DNA of 64,000 nucleotides. It comes from Sympetrum striolatum. Taxonomy: Eukaryota > Arthropoda > Insecta > Odonata > Libellulidae. The notes under the pieces are model-generated. The model saw nothing but the letters and a program-made list of their open reading frames with translations. It was not told the DNA's origin and made no database searches. The translations under genes and the position numbers were made by a program. Shown piece after piece: positions 1 to 15,899 of this stretch (its first letter is position 1; each line of letters starts with the position of its first letter). Location of the stretch: NCBI GenBank assembly GCA_947579665.1, contig OX388344.1, positions 8,984,346 to 9,048,345 on the forward strand. The letters are read 5' to 3'.

Positions 1-3000
1 TCCAAATGCTGCCGAAAGATAATAATGAAAGTTAATTATATTTACTTTTGATAACAATGACGAATCACAAATTAGGTACAGTAATAGCATTCTTATCCAT
101 TTGTACTTAGTTAATTTGAGTTCGCATCCCTCGACCAAGCACCATCATTCATCACCACCCTGCTCCTTATATCGCATCGTCATGGCTTCGGAAGTTCATC
201 CAAATGCTGCCGAAAGATAATAATGAAAGTAAATTATATTTACTTTTGATAACAATTACGAATCACAAAATAGGTACAGCAATAGCATTCTTATCCATTT
301 GTACTTAGTTAATTTGAGTTCGCATCCCTCGACCAAGCACCATCATTCATCACCACCCTGCTCCTTATATCGCATCGTCATGGCTTCGGAAGTTCATCCA
401 AATGCTGCCGAAAGATAATAATGAAAGTTAATTGTATTTACTTTTGATAACAATGACGAATCACAAAATAGGTACAGCAAAAGCATTCTTATCCATTTGT
501 ACTTAGTTAATTTGAGTTCGCATCCCTCGACCAAGCACCATCATTCATCACCACCCTGCTCCTTATATCGCATCGTCATGGCTTCGGAAGTTCATCCAAA
601 TGCTGCCGAAAGATAAGAATGAAAGTTAATTATATTTACTTTTGATAACAATGACGAATCACAAAACAGGTACAGCAATAGCATTCTTATCCATTTGTAC
701 TTAGTTAATTTGAGTTCGCATCCCTCGACCAAGCACCATCATTCATCACCACCCTGCTCCTTATATCGCATCGTCATGGCTTCGGAAGTTCATCCAAATG
801 CTGCCGAAAGATAAGAATGAAAGTTAATTATATTTACTTTTGATAACAATTACGAATCACAAAATAGGTACAGTAATAGCATTCTTATCCATTTGTACTT
901 AGTTAATTTGAGTTTGCATCCCTCGACCAAGCACCATCATTCATCACCACCCTGCTCCTTATATCGCATCGTCATGGCTTCGGAAGTTCATCCAAATGCT
1001 GCCGAAAGATAAGAATGAAAGTTAATTATATTTACTTTTGATAACAATGACGAATCACAAAATAGGTACAGCAATAGCATTCTTATCCATTTGTACTTAG
1101 TTAATTTGAGTTCGCATCCCTCGACCAAGCACCATCATTCATCACCACCCTGCTCCTTATATCGCATCGTCATGGCTTCGGAAGTTCATCCAAATGCTGC
1201 CGAAAGATAATAATGAAAGTTAATTATATTTACTTTTGATAACAATGACGAATCACAAAATAGGTTCAGCAATAGCATCCTTATCCATTTGTACTTAGTT
1301 AATTTGAGTTTGCATCCCTCGACCAAGCACCATCATTCATCACCATCCTGCTCCTTATATCGCATCGTCATGGTTTCGGAAGTTCATCCAAATGCTGCCG
1401 AAAGATAAGAATGAAAGTTAATTATATTTACTTTTGATAACAATGACGAATCACAAAATAGGTACAGCAATAGCATTCTTATCCATTTGTACTTAGTTAA
1501 TTTGAGTTCGCATCCCTCGACCAAGCACCATCATTCATCACCACCCTGCTCCTTATATCGCATCGTCATGGCTTCGGAAGTTCATCCAAATGCTGCCGAA
1601 AGATAATAATGAAAGTTAATTATATTTACTTTTGATAACAATTACGAATCACAAAATAGGTACAGCAATAGCATTCTTATCCATTTGTACTTAGTTAATT
1701 TGAGTTCGCATCCCTCGACCAAGCACCATCTTTCAGCACCACCCTGCTCCTTATATCGCATCGTCATGGCTTCGGAAGTTCATCCAAATGCTGCCGAAAG
1801 ATAATAATGAAAGTTAATTATATTTACTTTTGATAACAATTACGAATCACAAAATAGGTACAGCAATAGCATTCTTATCCATTTGTACTTAGTTAATTTG
1901 AGTTCGCATCCCTCGACCAAGCACCATCTTTCAGCACCACCCTGCTCTTATATCGCATCGTCATGGCTTCGGAAGTTCATCCAAATGCTGCCGAAAGATA
2001 ATAATGAAAGTTAATTATATTTACTTTTGATAAAAATGACGAATCACAAAATAGGTACAGTAATAGCATTCTTATCCATTTGTACTTAGTAAATTTGAGT
2101 TCGCATCCCTCGACCAAGCACCATCTACCAGCACCACCCTGCTCCTTATATCGCAGCGTCATGGCTTCGGAAGTTCATCCAAATGCTGCCGAAACATAAT
2201 AATGAAAGTTAATTATATTTACTTTTGATAACAATGACGAATCGCAAAATAGGTACAGCAATAGCATTCTTATCCATTTGTACTTAGTTAATTTGAGTTC
2301 GCATCCCTCGACCAAGCACCATCAACCAGCACCACCCTGCTCCTTATATCGCATCGTCATGGCTTCGGAAGTTCATCCAAATGCTGCCGAAAGATAATAA
2401 TGAAAGTTAATTATATTTACTTTTGATAACAATTACGAATCACAAAATAGGTACAGCAATAGCATTCTTATCCATTTGTACTTAGTTAATTTGAGTCCGC
2501 ATCCCTCGACCAAGCACCATCATTCATCACCACCCTGCTCCTTATATCGCATCGTCATGGCTTCGGAAGTTCATCCAAATGCTAACGAAAGATAATAATG
2601 AAAGTTAATTATATTTACTTTTGATAACAATGACGAATCACAAAATAGGTACAGCAATAGCATTCTTATCCATTTGTACTTAGTTAATTTGAGTTCGCAT
2701 CCCTCGACCAAGCACCATCATTCATCACCACCCTGCTCCTTATATCGCATCGTCATGGCTTCGGAAGTTCATCCAAATGCTGCCGAAAGATAATAATGAA
2801 AGTTAATTATATTTACTTTTGATAACAATGACGAATCACAAAATAGGTACAGCAATAGCATTCTTATCCATTTGTACTTAGTTAATTTGAGTTCGCATCC
2901 CTCGACCAAGCACCATCATTCATCACCACCCTGCTCCTTATATCGCATCGTCATGGCTTCGGAAGTTCATCCAAATGCTGCCGAAAGATAATAATGAAAG

Positions 3001-5379
3001 TTAATTATATTTACTTTTGATAACAATTACGAATCACAAAATAGGTACAGCAATAGCATTCTTATCCATTTGTACTTAGTTAATTTGAGTTCGCATCCCT
3101 CGACCAAGCACCATCATTCATCACCACCCTGCTCCTTATATCGCATCGTCATGGCTTCGGAAGTTCATCCAAATGCTGCCGAAAGATAATAATGAAAGTT
3201 AATTATATTTACTTTTGATAACAATGACGAATCACAAAATAGGTACAGCAATAGCATTCTTATCCATTTGTACTTAGTTAATTTGAGTTCGCATCCCTCG
3301 ACCAAGCTCCATCATTCATCACCACCCTGCTCCTTATATCGCATCGTCATGGCTTCGGAAGTTCATCCAAATGCTGCCGAAAGATAATAATGAAAGTTAA
3401 TTATATTTACTTTTGATAACAATGACGAATCACAAAATAGGTACAGCAATAGCATTCTTATCCATTTGTACTTAGTTAATTTGAGTTCGCATCCCTCGAC
3501 CAAGCACCATCATTCATCACCACCCTGCTCCTTATATCGCATCGTCATGGCTTCGGAAGTTCATCCAAATGCTGCCGAAAGATAATAATGAGAGTTAATT
3601 ATATTTACTTTTGATAACAATTACGAATCACAAAATAGGTACAGCAATAGCATTCTTATCCATTTGTACTTAGTTAATTTGAGTTCGCATCCCTCGACCA
3701 AGCACCATCATTCATCACCACCCTGCTCCTTATATCGCATCGTCATGGCTTCGGAAGTTCATCCAAATGCTGCCGAAAGATAAGAATGAAAGTTAATTAT
3801 ATTTACTTTTGATAACAATGACGAATCACAAAATAGGTACAGCAATAGCATTCTTATCCATTTGTACTTAGTTAATTTGAGTTCGCATCCCTCGACCAAG
3901 CACCATCATTCATCACCACCCTGCTCCTTATATCGCATCGTCATGGCATCGGAAGTTCATCCAAATGCTGCCGAAAGATAATAATGAAAGTTAATTATAT
4001 TTACTTTTGATAACAATGACGAATCACAAAATAGGTACAGCAATAGCATTCTTATCCATTTGTACTTAGTTAATTTGAGTTCGCATCCCTCGACCAAGCA
4101 CCATCATTCATCACCACCCTGCTCCTTATATCACATCGTCATGGCTTCGGAAGTTCATCCAAATGCTGCCGAAAGATAATAATGAAAGTTAATTATATTT
4201 ACTTTTGATAACAATGACGAATCACAAAATTGGTACAGCAATAGCATTCTTATCCATTTGTACTTAGTTAATTTGAGTTTGCATCCCTCGACCAAGCACC
4301 ATCATTCATCACCACCCTGCTCCTTATATCGCATCGTCATGGCTTCGGAAGTTCATCCAAATGCTGCTGAAAGATAATAATGAAAGTTAATTATATTTAC
4401 TTTTGATAACAATGACGAATCACAAAATAGGTACAGCAATAGCATTCTTATCCATTTGTACTTTGTTAATTTGAGTTCGCATCCCTCGACCAAGCACCAT
4501 CATTCATCACCACCCTGCTCCTTATATCGCATCGTCATGGCTTCGGAAGTTCATCCAAATGCTGCTGAAAGATAATAATGAAAGTTAATTATATTTACTT
4601 TTGATCACAATGACGAATCACAAAATAGGTACAGCAATAGCATTCTTATCCATTTGTACTTAGTTAATTTGAGTTCGCATCCCTCGACCAAGCACCATCA
4701 TTCATCACCACCCTGCTCCTTATATCGCATCGTCATGGCTTCGGAAGTTCATCCAAATGCTGCCGAAAGATAATAATGAAAGTTAATTATATTTACTTTT
4801 GATAACAATGACGAATCACAAAATAGGTACAGCAATAGCATTCTTATCCATTTGTACTTAGTTAATTTGAGTTCGCATCCCTCGACCAAGCACCATCATT
4901 CATCACCACCCTGCTCCTTATATCGCATCGTCATGGCTTCGGAAGTTCATCCAAATGCTGCCGAAAGATAATAATGAAAGTTAATTATATTTACTTTTGA
5001 TAACAATGACGAATCACAAAATAGGTACAGCAATAGCATTCTTATCCATTTGTACTTAGTTAATTTGAGTTCGCATCCCTCGACCAAGCACCATCATTCA
5101 TCACCACCCTGCTCCTTATATCGCATCGTCATGGCTTCGGAAGTTCATCCAAATGCAGCCTAAAGATAATAATGAAAGTTAATTATATTTACTTTTGATA
5201 ACAATGACGAATCACAAAATAGGTACAGCAATAGCATTCTTATCCATTTGTACTTAGTTAATTTGAGTTCGCATCCCTCGACCAAGCACCATCATTCATC
5301 ACCACCCTGCTCCTTATATCGCATCGTCATGGCTTCGGAAGTTCATCCAAATGCTGCTGAAAGATAATAATGAAAGTTA

Positions 5380-8300
5380 ATTATATTTACTTTTGATAAC
5401 AATGACGAATCACAAAATAGGTACAGCAATAGCATTCTTATCCATTTGTACTTAGTTAATTTGAGTTCGCATCCCTCGACCAAGCACCATCATTCATCAC
5501 CACCCTGCTCCTTATATCGCATCGTCATGGCTTCGGAAGTTCATCCAAATGCTGCCGAAAGATAATAATGAAAGTTAATTATATTTACTTTTGATAACAA
5601 TGACGAATCACAAAATAGGTACAGCAATAGCATTCTTATCCATTTGTACTTAGTTAATTTGAGTTCGCATCCCTCGACCAAGCACCATCATTCATCACCA
5701 CCCTGCTCCTTATATCGCATCGTCATGGCTTCGGAAGTTCATCCAAATGCTGCCGAAAGATAATAATGAAAGTTAATTATATTTACTTTTGATAACAATT
5801 ACGAATCACAAAATAGGTACAGCAATAGCATTCTTATCCATTTGTACTTAGTTAATTTGAGTTCGCATCCCTCGACCAAGCACCATCATTCATCACCACC
5901 CTGCTCCTTATATCGCATCGTCATGGCTTCGGAAGTTCATCCAAATGCTGCCGAAGGATAAGAATGAAAGTTAATTATATTTACTTTTGATAACAATTAC
6001 GAATCACAAAATAGGTACAGTAATAGCATTCTTATCCATTTGTACTTAGTTAATTTGAGTTTGCATCCCTCGACCAAGCACCATCATTCATCACCACCCT
6101 GCTCCTTATATCGCATCGTCATGGCTTCGGAAGTTCATCCAAATGCTGCCGAAAGATAAGAATGAAAGTTAATTATATTTACTTTTGATAACAATGACGA
6201 ATCACAAAATAGGTACAGCAATAGCATTCTTATCCATTTGTACTTAGTTAATTTGAGTTCGCATCCCTCGACCAAGCACCATCATTCATCACCACCCTGC
6301 TCCTTATATCGCATCGTCATGGCTTCGGAAGTTCATCCAAATGCTGCCGAAAGATAATAATGAAAGTTTATTATATTTACTTTTGATAACAATGACGAAT
6401 CACAAAATAGGTACAGCAATAGCATCCTTATCCATTTGTACTTAGTTAATTTGAGTTTGCATCCCTCGACCAAGCACCATCATTCATCACCATCCTGCTC
6501 CTTATATCGCATCGTCATGGTTTCGGAAGTTCATCCAAATGCTGCCGAAAGATAAGAATGAAAGTTAATTATATTTACTTTTGATAACAATGACGAATCA
6601 CAAAATAGGTACAGCAATAGCATTCTTATCCATTTGTACTTAGTTAATTTGAGTTCGCATCCCTCGACCAAGCACCATCATTCATCACCACCCTGCTCCT
6701 TATATCGCATCGTCATGGCTTCGGAAGTTCATCCAAATGCTGCCGAAAGATAATAATGAAAGTTAATTATATTTACTTTTGATAACAATTACGAATCACA
6801 AAATAGGTACAGCAATAGCATTCTTATCCATTTGTACTTAGTTAATTTGAGTTCGCATCCCTCGACCAAGCACCATCATTCATCACCACCCTGCTCCTTA
6901 TATCGCATCGTCATGGCTTCGGAAGTTCATCCAAATGCTGCCGAAAGATAAGAATGAAAGTTAATTATATTTACTTTTGATAACAATGACGAATCACAAA
7001 ATAGGTACAGCAATAGCATTCTTATCCATTTGTACTTAGTTAATTTGAGTTCGCATCCCTCGACCAAGCACCATCATTCATCACCACCCTGCTCCTTATA
7101 TCGCATCGTCATGGCTTCGGAAGTTCATCCAAATGCTGCCGAAAGATAATAATGAAAGTTAATTATATTTACTTTTGATAACATTGACGAATCACAAAAT
7201 AGGTACAGCAATAGCATTCTTATCCATTTGTACTTAGTTAATTTGAGTTTGCATCCCTCGACCAAGCACCATCATTCATCACCACCCTGCTCCTTATATC
7301 GCATCGTCATGGCTTCGGAAGTTCATCCAAATGCTGCCGAAAGATAATAATGAAAGTTAATTATATTTACTTTTGATAACAATTACGAATCACAAAATAG
7401 GTACAGCAATAGCATTCTTATCCATTTGTACTTAGTTAATTTGAGTTTGCATCCCTCGACCAAGCACCATCATTCATCACCACCCTGCTCCTTATATCGC
7501 ATCGTCATGGCTTCGGAAGTTCATACAAATGCTGCCGAAAGATAAGAATGAAAGTTAATTATATTTACTTTTGATAACAATTACGAATCACAAAATAGGT
7601 ACAGCAATAGCATTCTTATCCATTTGTACTTAGTTAATTTGAGTTTGCATCCCTCGACCAAGCACCATCATTCATCACCACCCAGCTCCTTATTTCTCAT
7701 CGTCATGGCTTCGGAAGTTCATCCAAATGCTGCCGAAAGATAAGAATGAAAGTTAATTATATTTACTTTTGATAACAATGACGAATCACAAAATAGGTAC
7801 AGCAATAGCATTCTTATCCATTTGTACTTAGTTAATTTGAGTTCGCATCCCTCGACCAAGCACCATCATTCATCACCACCCTGCTCCTTATATCGCATCG
7901 TCATGGCTTCGGAAGTTCATCCAAATGCTGCCGAAAGATAATAATGAAAGTTAATTATATTTACTTTTGATAACAATTACGAATCACAAAATAGGTACAG
8001 CAATAGCATTCTTATCCATTTGTACTTAGTTAATTTGAGTTCGCATCCCTCGACCAAGCACCATCATTCATCACCACCCTGCTCCTTATATCGCATCGTC
8101 ATGGCTTCGGAAGTTCATCCAAATGCTGCCGAAAGATAAGAATGAAAGTTAATTATATTTACTTTTGATAACAATGACGAATCACAAAATAGGTACAGCA
8201 ATAGCATTCTTATCCATTTGTACTTAGTTAATTTGAGTTCGCATCCCTCGACCAAGCACCATCATTCATCACCACCCTGCTCCTTATATCGCATCGTCAT

Positions 8301-11300
8301 GGCTTCGGAAGTTCATCCAAATGCTGCCGAAAGATAATAATGAAAGTTAATTATATTTACTTTTGATAACAATTACGAATCACAAAATAGGTACAGCAAT
8401 AGCATTCTTATCCATTTGAACTTAGTTAATTTGAGTTCGCATCCCTCGACCAAGCACCATCATTCATCACCACCCTGCTCCTTATATCGCATCGTCATGG
8501 CTTCGGAAGTTCATCCAAATGCTGCCGAAAGATAATAATGAAAGTTAATTATAATTACTTTTGATAACAATGACGAATCACAAAATAGGTACAGCAATAG
8601 CATTCTTATCCATTTGTACTTAGTTAATTTGAGTTCGCATCCCTCGACCAAGCACCATCATTCATCACCACCCTACTCCTTATATCGCATCGTCATGGCT
8701 TCGGAAGTTCATCCAAATGCTGCCGAAAGATTAGAATGAAAGTTAATTATATTTACTTTTGATAACAATGACGAATCACAAAATAGGTACAGCAATAGCA
8801 TTCTTATCCATTTGTACTTAGTTAATTTGAGTTCGCATCCCTCGACCAAGCACCATCATTCATCACCACCCTGCTCCTTATATCGCATCGTCATGGCTTC
8901 GGAAGTTCATCCAAATGCTGCCGAAAGATAATAATGAAAGTTAATTATATTTACTTTTGATAACAATGACGAATCACAAAATAGGTACAGCAATAGCATT
9001 CTTATCCATTTGTACTTAGTTAATTTGAGTTCGCATCCCTCGACCAAGCACCATCATTCATCACCACCCTGCTCCTTATATCGCATCGTCATGGCTTCGG
9101 AAGTTCATCCAAATGCTGCCGAAAGATAATAATGAAAGTTAATTATATTTACTTTTGATAACAATTACGAATCACAAAATAGGTACAGCAATAGCATTCT
9201 TATCCATTTGTACTTAGTTAATTTGAGTTCGCATCCCTCGACCAAGCACCATCATTCATCACCACCCTGCTCCTTATATCGCATCGTCATGGCTTCGGAA
9301 GTTCATCCAAATGCTGCTTAAAGATAAGAATGAAAGTTAATTATATTTACTTTTGATAACAATTACGAATCACAAAATAGGTACAGTAATAGCATTCTTA
9401 TCCATTTGTACTTAGTTAATTTGAGTTTGCATCCCTCGACCAAGCACCATCATTCATCACCACCCTGCTCCTTATATCGCATCGTCATGGCTTCGGAAGT
9501 TCATCCAAATGCTGCCGAAAGATAAGAATGAAAGTTAATTATATTTACTTTTGATAACAATGACGAATAACAAAATAGGTACAGCAATAGCATTCTTATC
9601 CATTTGTACTTAGTTAATTTGAGTTCGCATCCCTCGACCAAGCACCATCATTCATCACCACCCTGCTCCTTATATCGCATCGTCATGGCTTCGGAAGTTC
9701 ATCCAAATGCTGCCGAAAGATAATAATGAAAGTTTATTATATTTACTTTTGATAACAATGACGAATCACAAAATAGGTACAGCAATAGCATCCTTATCCA
9801 TTTGTACTTAGTTAATTTGAGTTTGCATCCCTCGACCAAGCACCATCATTCATCACCATCCTGCTCCTTATATCGCATCGTCATGGTTTCGGAAGTTCAT
9901 CCAAATGCTGCCGAAAGATAAGAATGAAAGTTAATTATATTTACTTTTGATAACAATGACGAATCACAAAATAGGTACAGCAATAGCATTCTTATCCATT
10001 TGTACTTAGTTAATTTGAGTTCGCATCCCTCGACCAAGCACCATCATTCATCACCACCCTGCTCCTTATATCGCATCGTCATGGCTTCGGAAGTTCATCC
10101 AAATGCTGCCGAAAGATAATTATGAAAGTTAATTATATTTACTTTTGATAACAATTACGAATCACAAAATAGGTACAGCAATAGCATTCTTATCCATTTG
10201 TACTTAGTTAATTTGAGTTCGCATCCCTCGACCAAGCACCATCATTCATCACCACCCTGCTCCTTATATCGCATCGTCATGGCTTCGGAAGTTCATCCAA
10301 ATGCTGCCGAAAGATAAGAATGAAAGTTAATTATATTTACTTTTGATAACAATGACGAATCACAAAATAGGTACAGCAATAGCATTCTTATCCATTTGTA
10401 CTTAGTTAATTTGAGTTCGCATCCCTCGACCAAGCACCATCATTCATCACCACCCTGCTCCTTATATCGCATCGTCATGGCTTCGGAAGTTCATCCAAAT
10501 GCTGCCGAAAGATAATAATGAAAGTTAATTATATTTACTTTTGATAACATTGACGAATCACAAAATAGGTACAGCAATAGCATTCTTATCCATTTGTACT
10601 TAGTTAATTTGAGTTTGCATCCCTCGACCAAGCACCATCATTCATCACCACCCTGCTCCTTATATCGCATCGTCATGGCTTCGGAAGTTCATCCAAATGC
10701 TGCCGAAAGATAATAATGAAAGTTAATTATATTTACTTTTGATAACAATTACGAATCACAAAATAGGTACAGCAATAGCATTCTTATCCATTTGTACTTA
10801 GTTAATTTGAGTTTGCATCCCTCGACCAAGCACCATCATTCATCACCACCCTGCTCCTTATATCGCATCGTCATGGCTTCGGAAGTTCATACAAATGCTG
10901 CCGAAAGATAAGAATGAAAGTTAATTATATTTACTTTTGATAACAATTACGAATCACAAAATAGGTACAGCAATAGCATTCTTATCCATTTGTACTTAGT
11001 TAATTTGAGTTTGCATCCCTCGACCAAGCACCATCATTCATCACCACCCAGCTCCTTATTTCTCATCGTCATGGCTTCGGAAGTTCATCCAAATGCTGCC
11101 GAAAGATAAGAATGAAAGTTAATTATATTTACTTTTGATAACAATGACGAATCACAAAATAGGTACAGCAATAGCATTCTTATCCATTTGTACTTAGTTA
11201 ATTTGAGTTCGCATCCCTCGACCAAGCACCATCATTCATCACCACCCTGCTCCTTATATCGCATCGTCATGGCTTCGGAAGTTCATCCAAATGCTGCCGA

Positions 11301-12296
11301 AAGATAATAATGAAAGTTAATTATATTTACTTTTGATAACAATTACGAATCACAAAATAGGTACAGCAATAGCATTCTTATCCATTTGTACTTAGTTAAT
11401 TTGAGTTCGCATCCCTCGACCAAGCACCATCATTCATCACCACCCTGCTCCTTATATCGCATCGTCATGGCTTCGGAAGTTCATCCAAATGCTGCCGAAA
11501 GATAAGAATGAAAGTTAATTATATTTACTTTTGATAACAATGACGAATCACAAAATAGGTACAGCAATAGCATTCTTATCCATTTGTACTTAGTTAATTT
11601 GAGTTCGCATCCCTCGACCAAGCACCATCATTCATCACCACCCTGCTCCTTATATCGCATCGTCATGGCTTCGGAAGTTCATCCAAATGCTGCCGAAAGA
11701 TAATAATGAAAGTTAATTATATTTACTTTTGATAACAATTACGAATCACAAAATAGGTACAGCAATAGCATTCTTATCCATTTGAACTTAGTTAATTTGA
11801 GTTCGCATCCCTCGACCAAGCACCATCATTCATCACCACCCTGCTCCTTATATCGCATCGTCATGGCTTCGGAAGTTCATCCAAATGCTGCCGAAAGATA
11901 ATAATGAAAGTTAATTATAATTACTTTTGATAACAATGACGAATCACAAAATAGGTACAGCAATAGCATTCTTATCCATTTGTACTTAGTTAATTTGAGT
12001 TCGCATCCCTCGACCAAGCACCATCATTCATCACCACCCTACTCCTTATATCGCATCGTCATGGCTTCGGAAGTTCATCCAAATGCTGCCGAAAGATAAG
12101 AATGAAAGTTAATTATATTTACTTTTGATAACAATGACGAATCACAAAATAGGTACAGCAATAGCATTCTTATCCATTTGTACTTAGTTAATTTGAGTTC
12201 GCATCCCTCGACCAAGCACCATCATTCATCACCACCCTGCTCCTTATATCGCATCGTCATGGCTTCGGAAGTTCATCCAAATGCTGCCGAAAGATA
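5380..12296 (+). repeat. 17-monomer tandem duplication within the satellite (period 3,366 bp)
   Basis: Private variants recur exactly 3,366 bp (17 x 198) apart: AGTTTATTATATT at 6,366 and 9,732, CCCAGCTCCTTATTTCTC at 7,681 and 11,047, TTATAATTACTTTT at about 8,549 and 11,915, CATTTGAACTTAG at about 8,413 and 11,779, and CCCTACTCC at 8,671 and 12,037. The match begins near 5,380/8,746 and fails after about 8,930/12,296. A few differences exist (CCGAAGGAT at 5,950 against GCTTAAAG at 9,316), so the copies have begun to diverge. The monomer with CATCCTGCTC and GGTTTCGG at 6,518 and 9,884 also has a relative at 1,371, an earlier related copy 26 monomers upstream. Confidence 0.85.
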
Positions 12297-15200
12297 AGAA
12301 TGAAAGTTAATTATATTTACTTTTGATAACAATTACGAATCACAAAATAGGTACAGCAATAGCATTCTTATCCATTTGTACTTAGTTAATTTGAGTTCGC
12401 ATCCCTCGACCAAGCACCATCTTTCAGCACCACCCTGCTCCTTATATCGCATTGTAATGGCTTCGGAAGTTCATCCAAATGCTGCCGAAAGATAATAATG
12501 AAAGTTAATTATATTTACTTTTGATAACAATTACGAATCACAAAATAGGTACAGCAATAGCATTCTTATCCATTTGTACTTAGTTAATTTGAGTTCGCAT
12601 CCCTCGACCAAGCACCATCTTTCAGCACCACCCTGCTCCTTATATCGCATCGTAATGGCTTCGGAAGTTCATCCAAATGCTGCCGAAAGATAATAATGAA
12701 AGTTAATTATATTTACTTTTGATAACAATGACGAATCACAAAATAGGTACAGTAAAAGCATTCTTATCCATTTGTACTTAGTTAATTTGAGTTCGCATCC
12801 CTCGACCAAGCACCATCTACCAGCACCACCCTGCTCCTTATATCGCATAGTCATGGCTTCGGAAGTTCATCCAAATGCTGCCGAAAGATAATAATGAAAG
12901 TTAATTATATTTACTTTTGATAACAATGACGAATCACAAAATAGGTACAGCAATAGCATTCTTATCCATTTGTACTTAGTTAATTTGAGTTCGCATCCCT
13001 CGACCAAGCACCATCTTTCAGCACCACCCTGCTCCTTATATCGCATCGTCATGGCTTCGGAAGTTCATCCAAATGCTGCCGAAAGATAATAATGAAAGTT
13101 AATTATATTTACTTTTGATAACAATTACGAATCACAAAATAGGTACAGCAATAGCATTCTTATCCATTTGTACTTAGTTAATTTGAGTTCGCATCCCTCG
13201 ACCAAGCACCATCTACCAGCACCACCCTGCTCCTTATATCGAATCATCATGGCTTCGGAAGTTCATCCAAATGCTGCCGAAAGATAATAATGAAAGTTAA
13301 TTATATTTACTTTTGATAACAATTACGAATCACAAAATAGGTACAGCAATAGCATTCTTATCCATTTGTACTTAGTTAATTTGAGTTCGCATCCCTCGAC
13401 CAAGCACCATCTACCAGCACCACCCTGCTCCTTATATCGAATCATCATGGCTTCGGAAGTTCATCCAAATGCTGCCAAAAGATAATAATGAAAGTTAATT
13501 ATATTTACTTTTGATAACAATTACGAATCACAAAATAGGTACAGCAATAGCATTCTTATCCATTTGTACTAAGTTAATTTGAGTTCGCATCCCTCGACCT
13601 AGCACCATCTACCAGCACCACCCTGCTCCGTATGTCGAATCATCATGGCTTCGGAAGTTCATCCAAATGCTGCCGAAAGATAATAATGAAAGTTAATTAT
13701 ATTTACTTTTAATAACAATGACGAATCACAAAATAGGTACAGCAATAGCATTCTTATCCATTTGTACTTAGTTAATTTGAGTTCGCATCCCTCGACCAAG
13801 CACCATCATTCATCACCACCCTGCTCCTTATATCGCATCGTCATGGCTTCGGAAGTTCATCCAAATGCTGCCGTAAGATAAGAATGAAAGTTAATTATAT
13901 TTACTTTTGATAACAATGACGAATCACAAAATAGGTACAGCAATAGCATTCTTATCCATTTGTACTTAGTTAATTTGAGTTTGCATCCCTCGACCAAGCA
14001 CCATCATTCATCACCACCCTGCTCCTTATATCGCATCGTCATGGCTTCGGAAGTTCATCCAAATGCTGCCGAAAGATAATAATGAAAGTTAATTATATTT
14101 ACTTTTGATAACAATGACGAATCACAAAATAGGTACAGCAATAGCATTCTTATCCATTTGTACTTAGTTAATTTGAGTTCGCATCCCTCGACCAAGCACC
14201 ATCATTCATCACCACCCTGCTCCTTATATCGCATCGTCATGGCCTCGGAAGTTCATCCAAATGCTGCCGAAAGATAATAATGAAAGTTAATTATATTTAC
14301 TTTTGATAACAATGACGAATCACAAAATAGGTACAGCAATAGCATTCTTATCCATTTGTACTTAGTTAATTTGAGTTCGCATCCCTCGACCAAGCACCAT
14401 CATTCATCACCACCCTGCTCCTTATATCGCATTGTCATGGCTTCGGAAGTTCATCCAAATGCTGCCGAAAGATAAGAATGAAAGTTAATTATATTTACTT
14501 TTGATAACAATGACGAATCACAAAATAGGTACAGCAATAGCATTCTTATCCATTTGTACTTAGTTAATTTGAGTTCGCATCCCTCGACCAAGCACCATCA
14601 TTCATCACCACCCTGCTCCTTATATCGCATCGTCATGGCTTCGGAAGTTCATCCAAATGCTGCCGAAAGATAATAATGAAAGTTAATTATATTTACTTTT
14701 GATAACAATGACGAATCACAAAATAGGTACAGCAATAGCATTCTTATCCATTTGTACTTAGTTAATTTGAGTTCGCATCCCTCGACCAAGCACCATCATT
14801 CATCACCACCCTGCTCCTTATATCGCATCGTCATGGCTTCGGAAGTTCATCCAAATGCTGCCGAAAGATAATAATGAAAGTTAATTGTATTTACTTTTGA
14901 TAACAATGACGAATCACAAAAAAAGGTACAGCAATAGCATTCTTATCCATTTGTACTTAGTTAATTTGAGTTCGCATCCCTCGACCAAGCACCATCATTC
15001 ATCACCACCCTGCTCCTTATATCGCATCGTCATGGCTTCGGAAGTTCATCCAAATGCTGCCGAAAGATAAGAATGATAGTTAATTATATTTACTTTTGAT
15101 AACAATGATGAATCACAAAATAGGTACAGCAATAGCATTCTTATCCATTTATACTTAGTTAATTTGAGTTCGCATCCCTCGACCAAGCACCATCATTCAT

Positions 15201-15899
15201 CACCACCCTGCTCCTTATATCGCATCGTCATGGCTTCGGAAGTTCATCCAAATGCTGCCGAAAGATAATAATGAAAGTTAATTATATTTACTTTTGATAA
15301 CAATTACGAATCACAAAATAGGTACAGCAATAGCATTCTTATCCATTTGTACTTAGTTAATTTGAGTTCGCATCCCTCGACCAAGCACCATCATTCATCA
15401 CCACCCTGCTCCTTATATCGCATCGTCATGGCTTCGGAAGTTCATCCAAATGCTGCCGAAAGATAAGAATGAAAGTTAATTATATTTACTTTGGATAACA
15501 ATGACGAATCACAAAATAGGTACAGCAATAGCATTCTTATCCATTTGTACTTAGTTAATTTGAGTTCGCATCCCTCGACCAAGCACCATCATTCATCACC
15601 ACCCTGCTCCTTATATCGCATCGTCATGGCTTCGGAAGTTCATCCAAATGCTGCCGAAAGATAATAATGAAAGTTAATTATATTTACTTTTGATAACAAT
15701 TACGAATCACAAAATAGGTACAGCAATAGCATTCTTATCCATTTGTACTTAGTTAATTTGAGTTCGCATCCCTCGACCAAGCACCATCATTCATCACCAC
15801 CCTGCTCCTTATATCGCATCGTCATGGCTTCGGAAGTTCATCCAAATGCTGCTTAAAGATAAGAATGAAAGTTAATTATATTTACTTTTGATAACAATG

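Noticed and set aside
781..811. CENP-B box in the satellite monomer
   Set aside because: TTCGGAAG and the reverse TTCGGCAG both lack the A and the CGGG required at their fixed positions.
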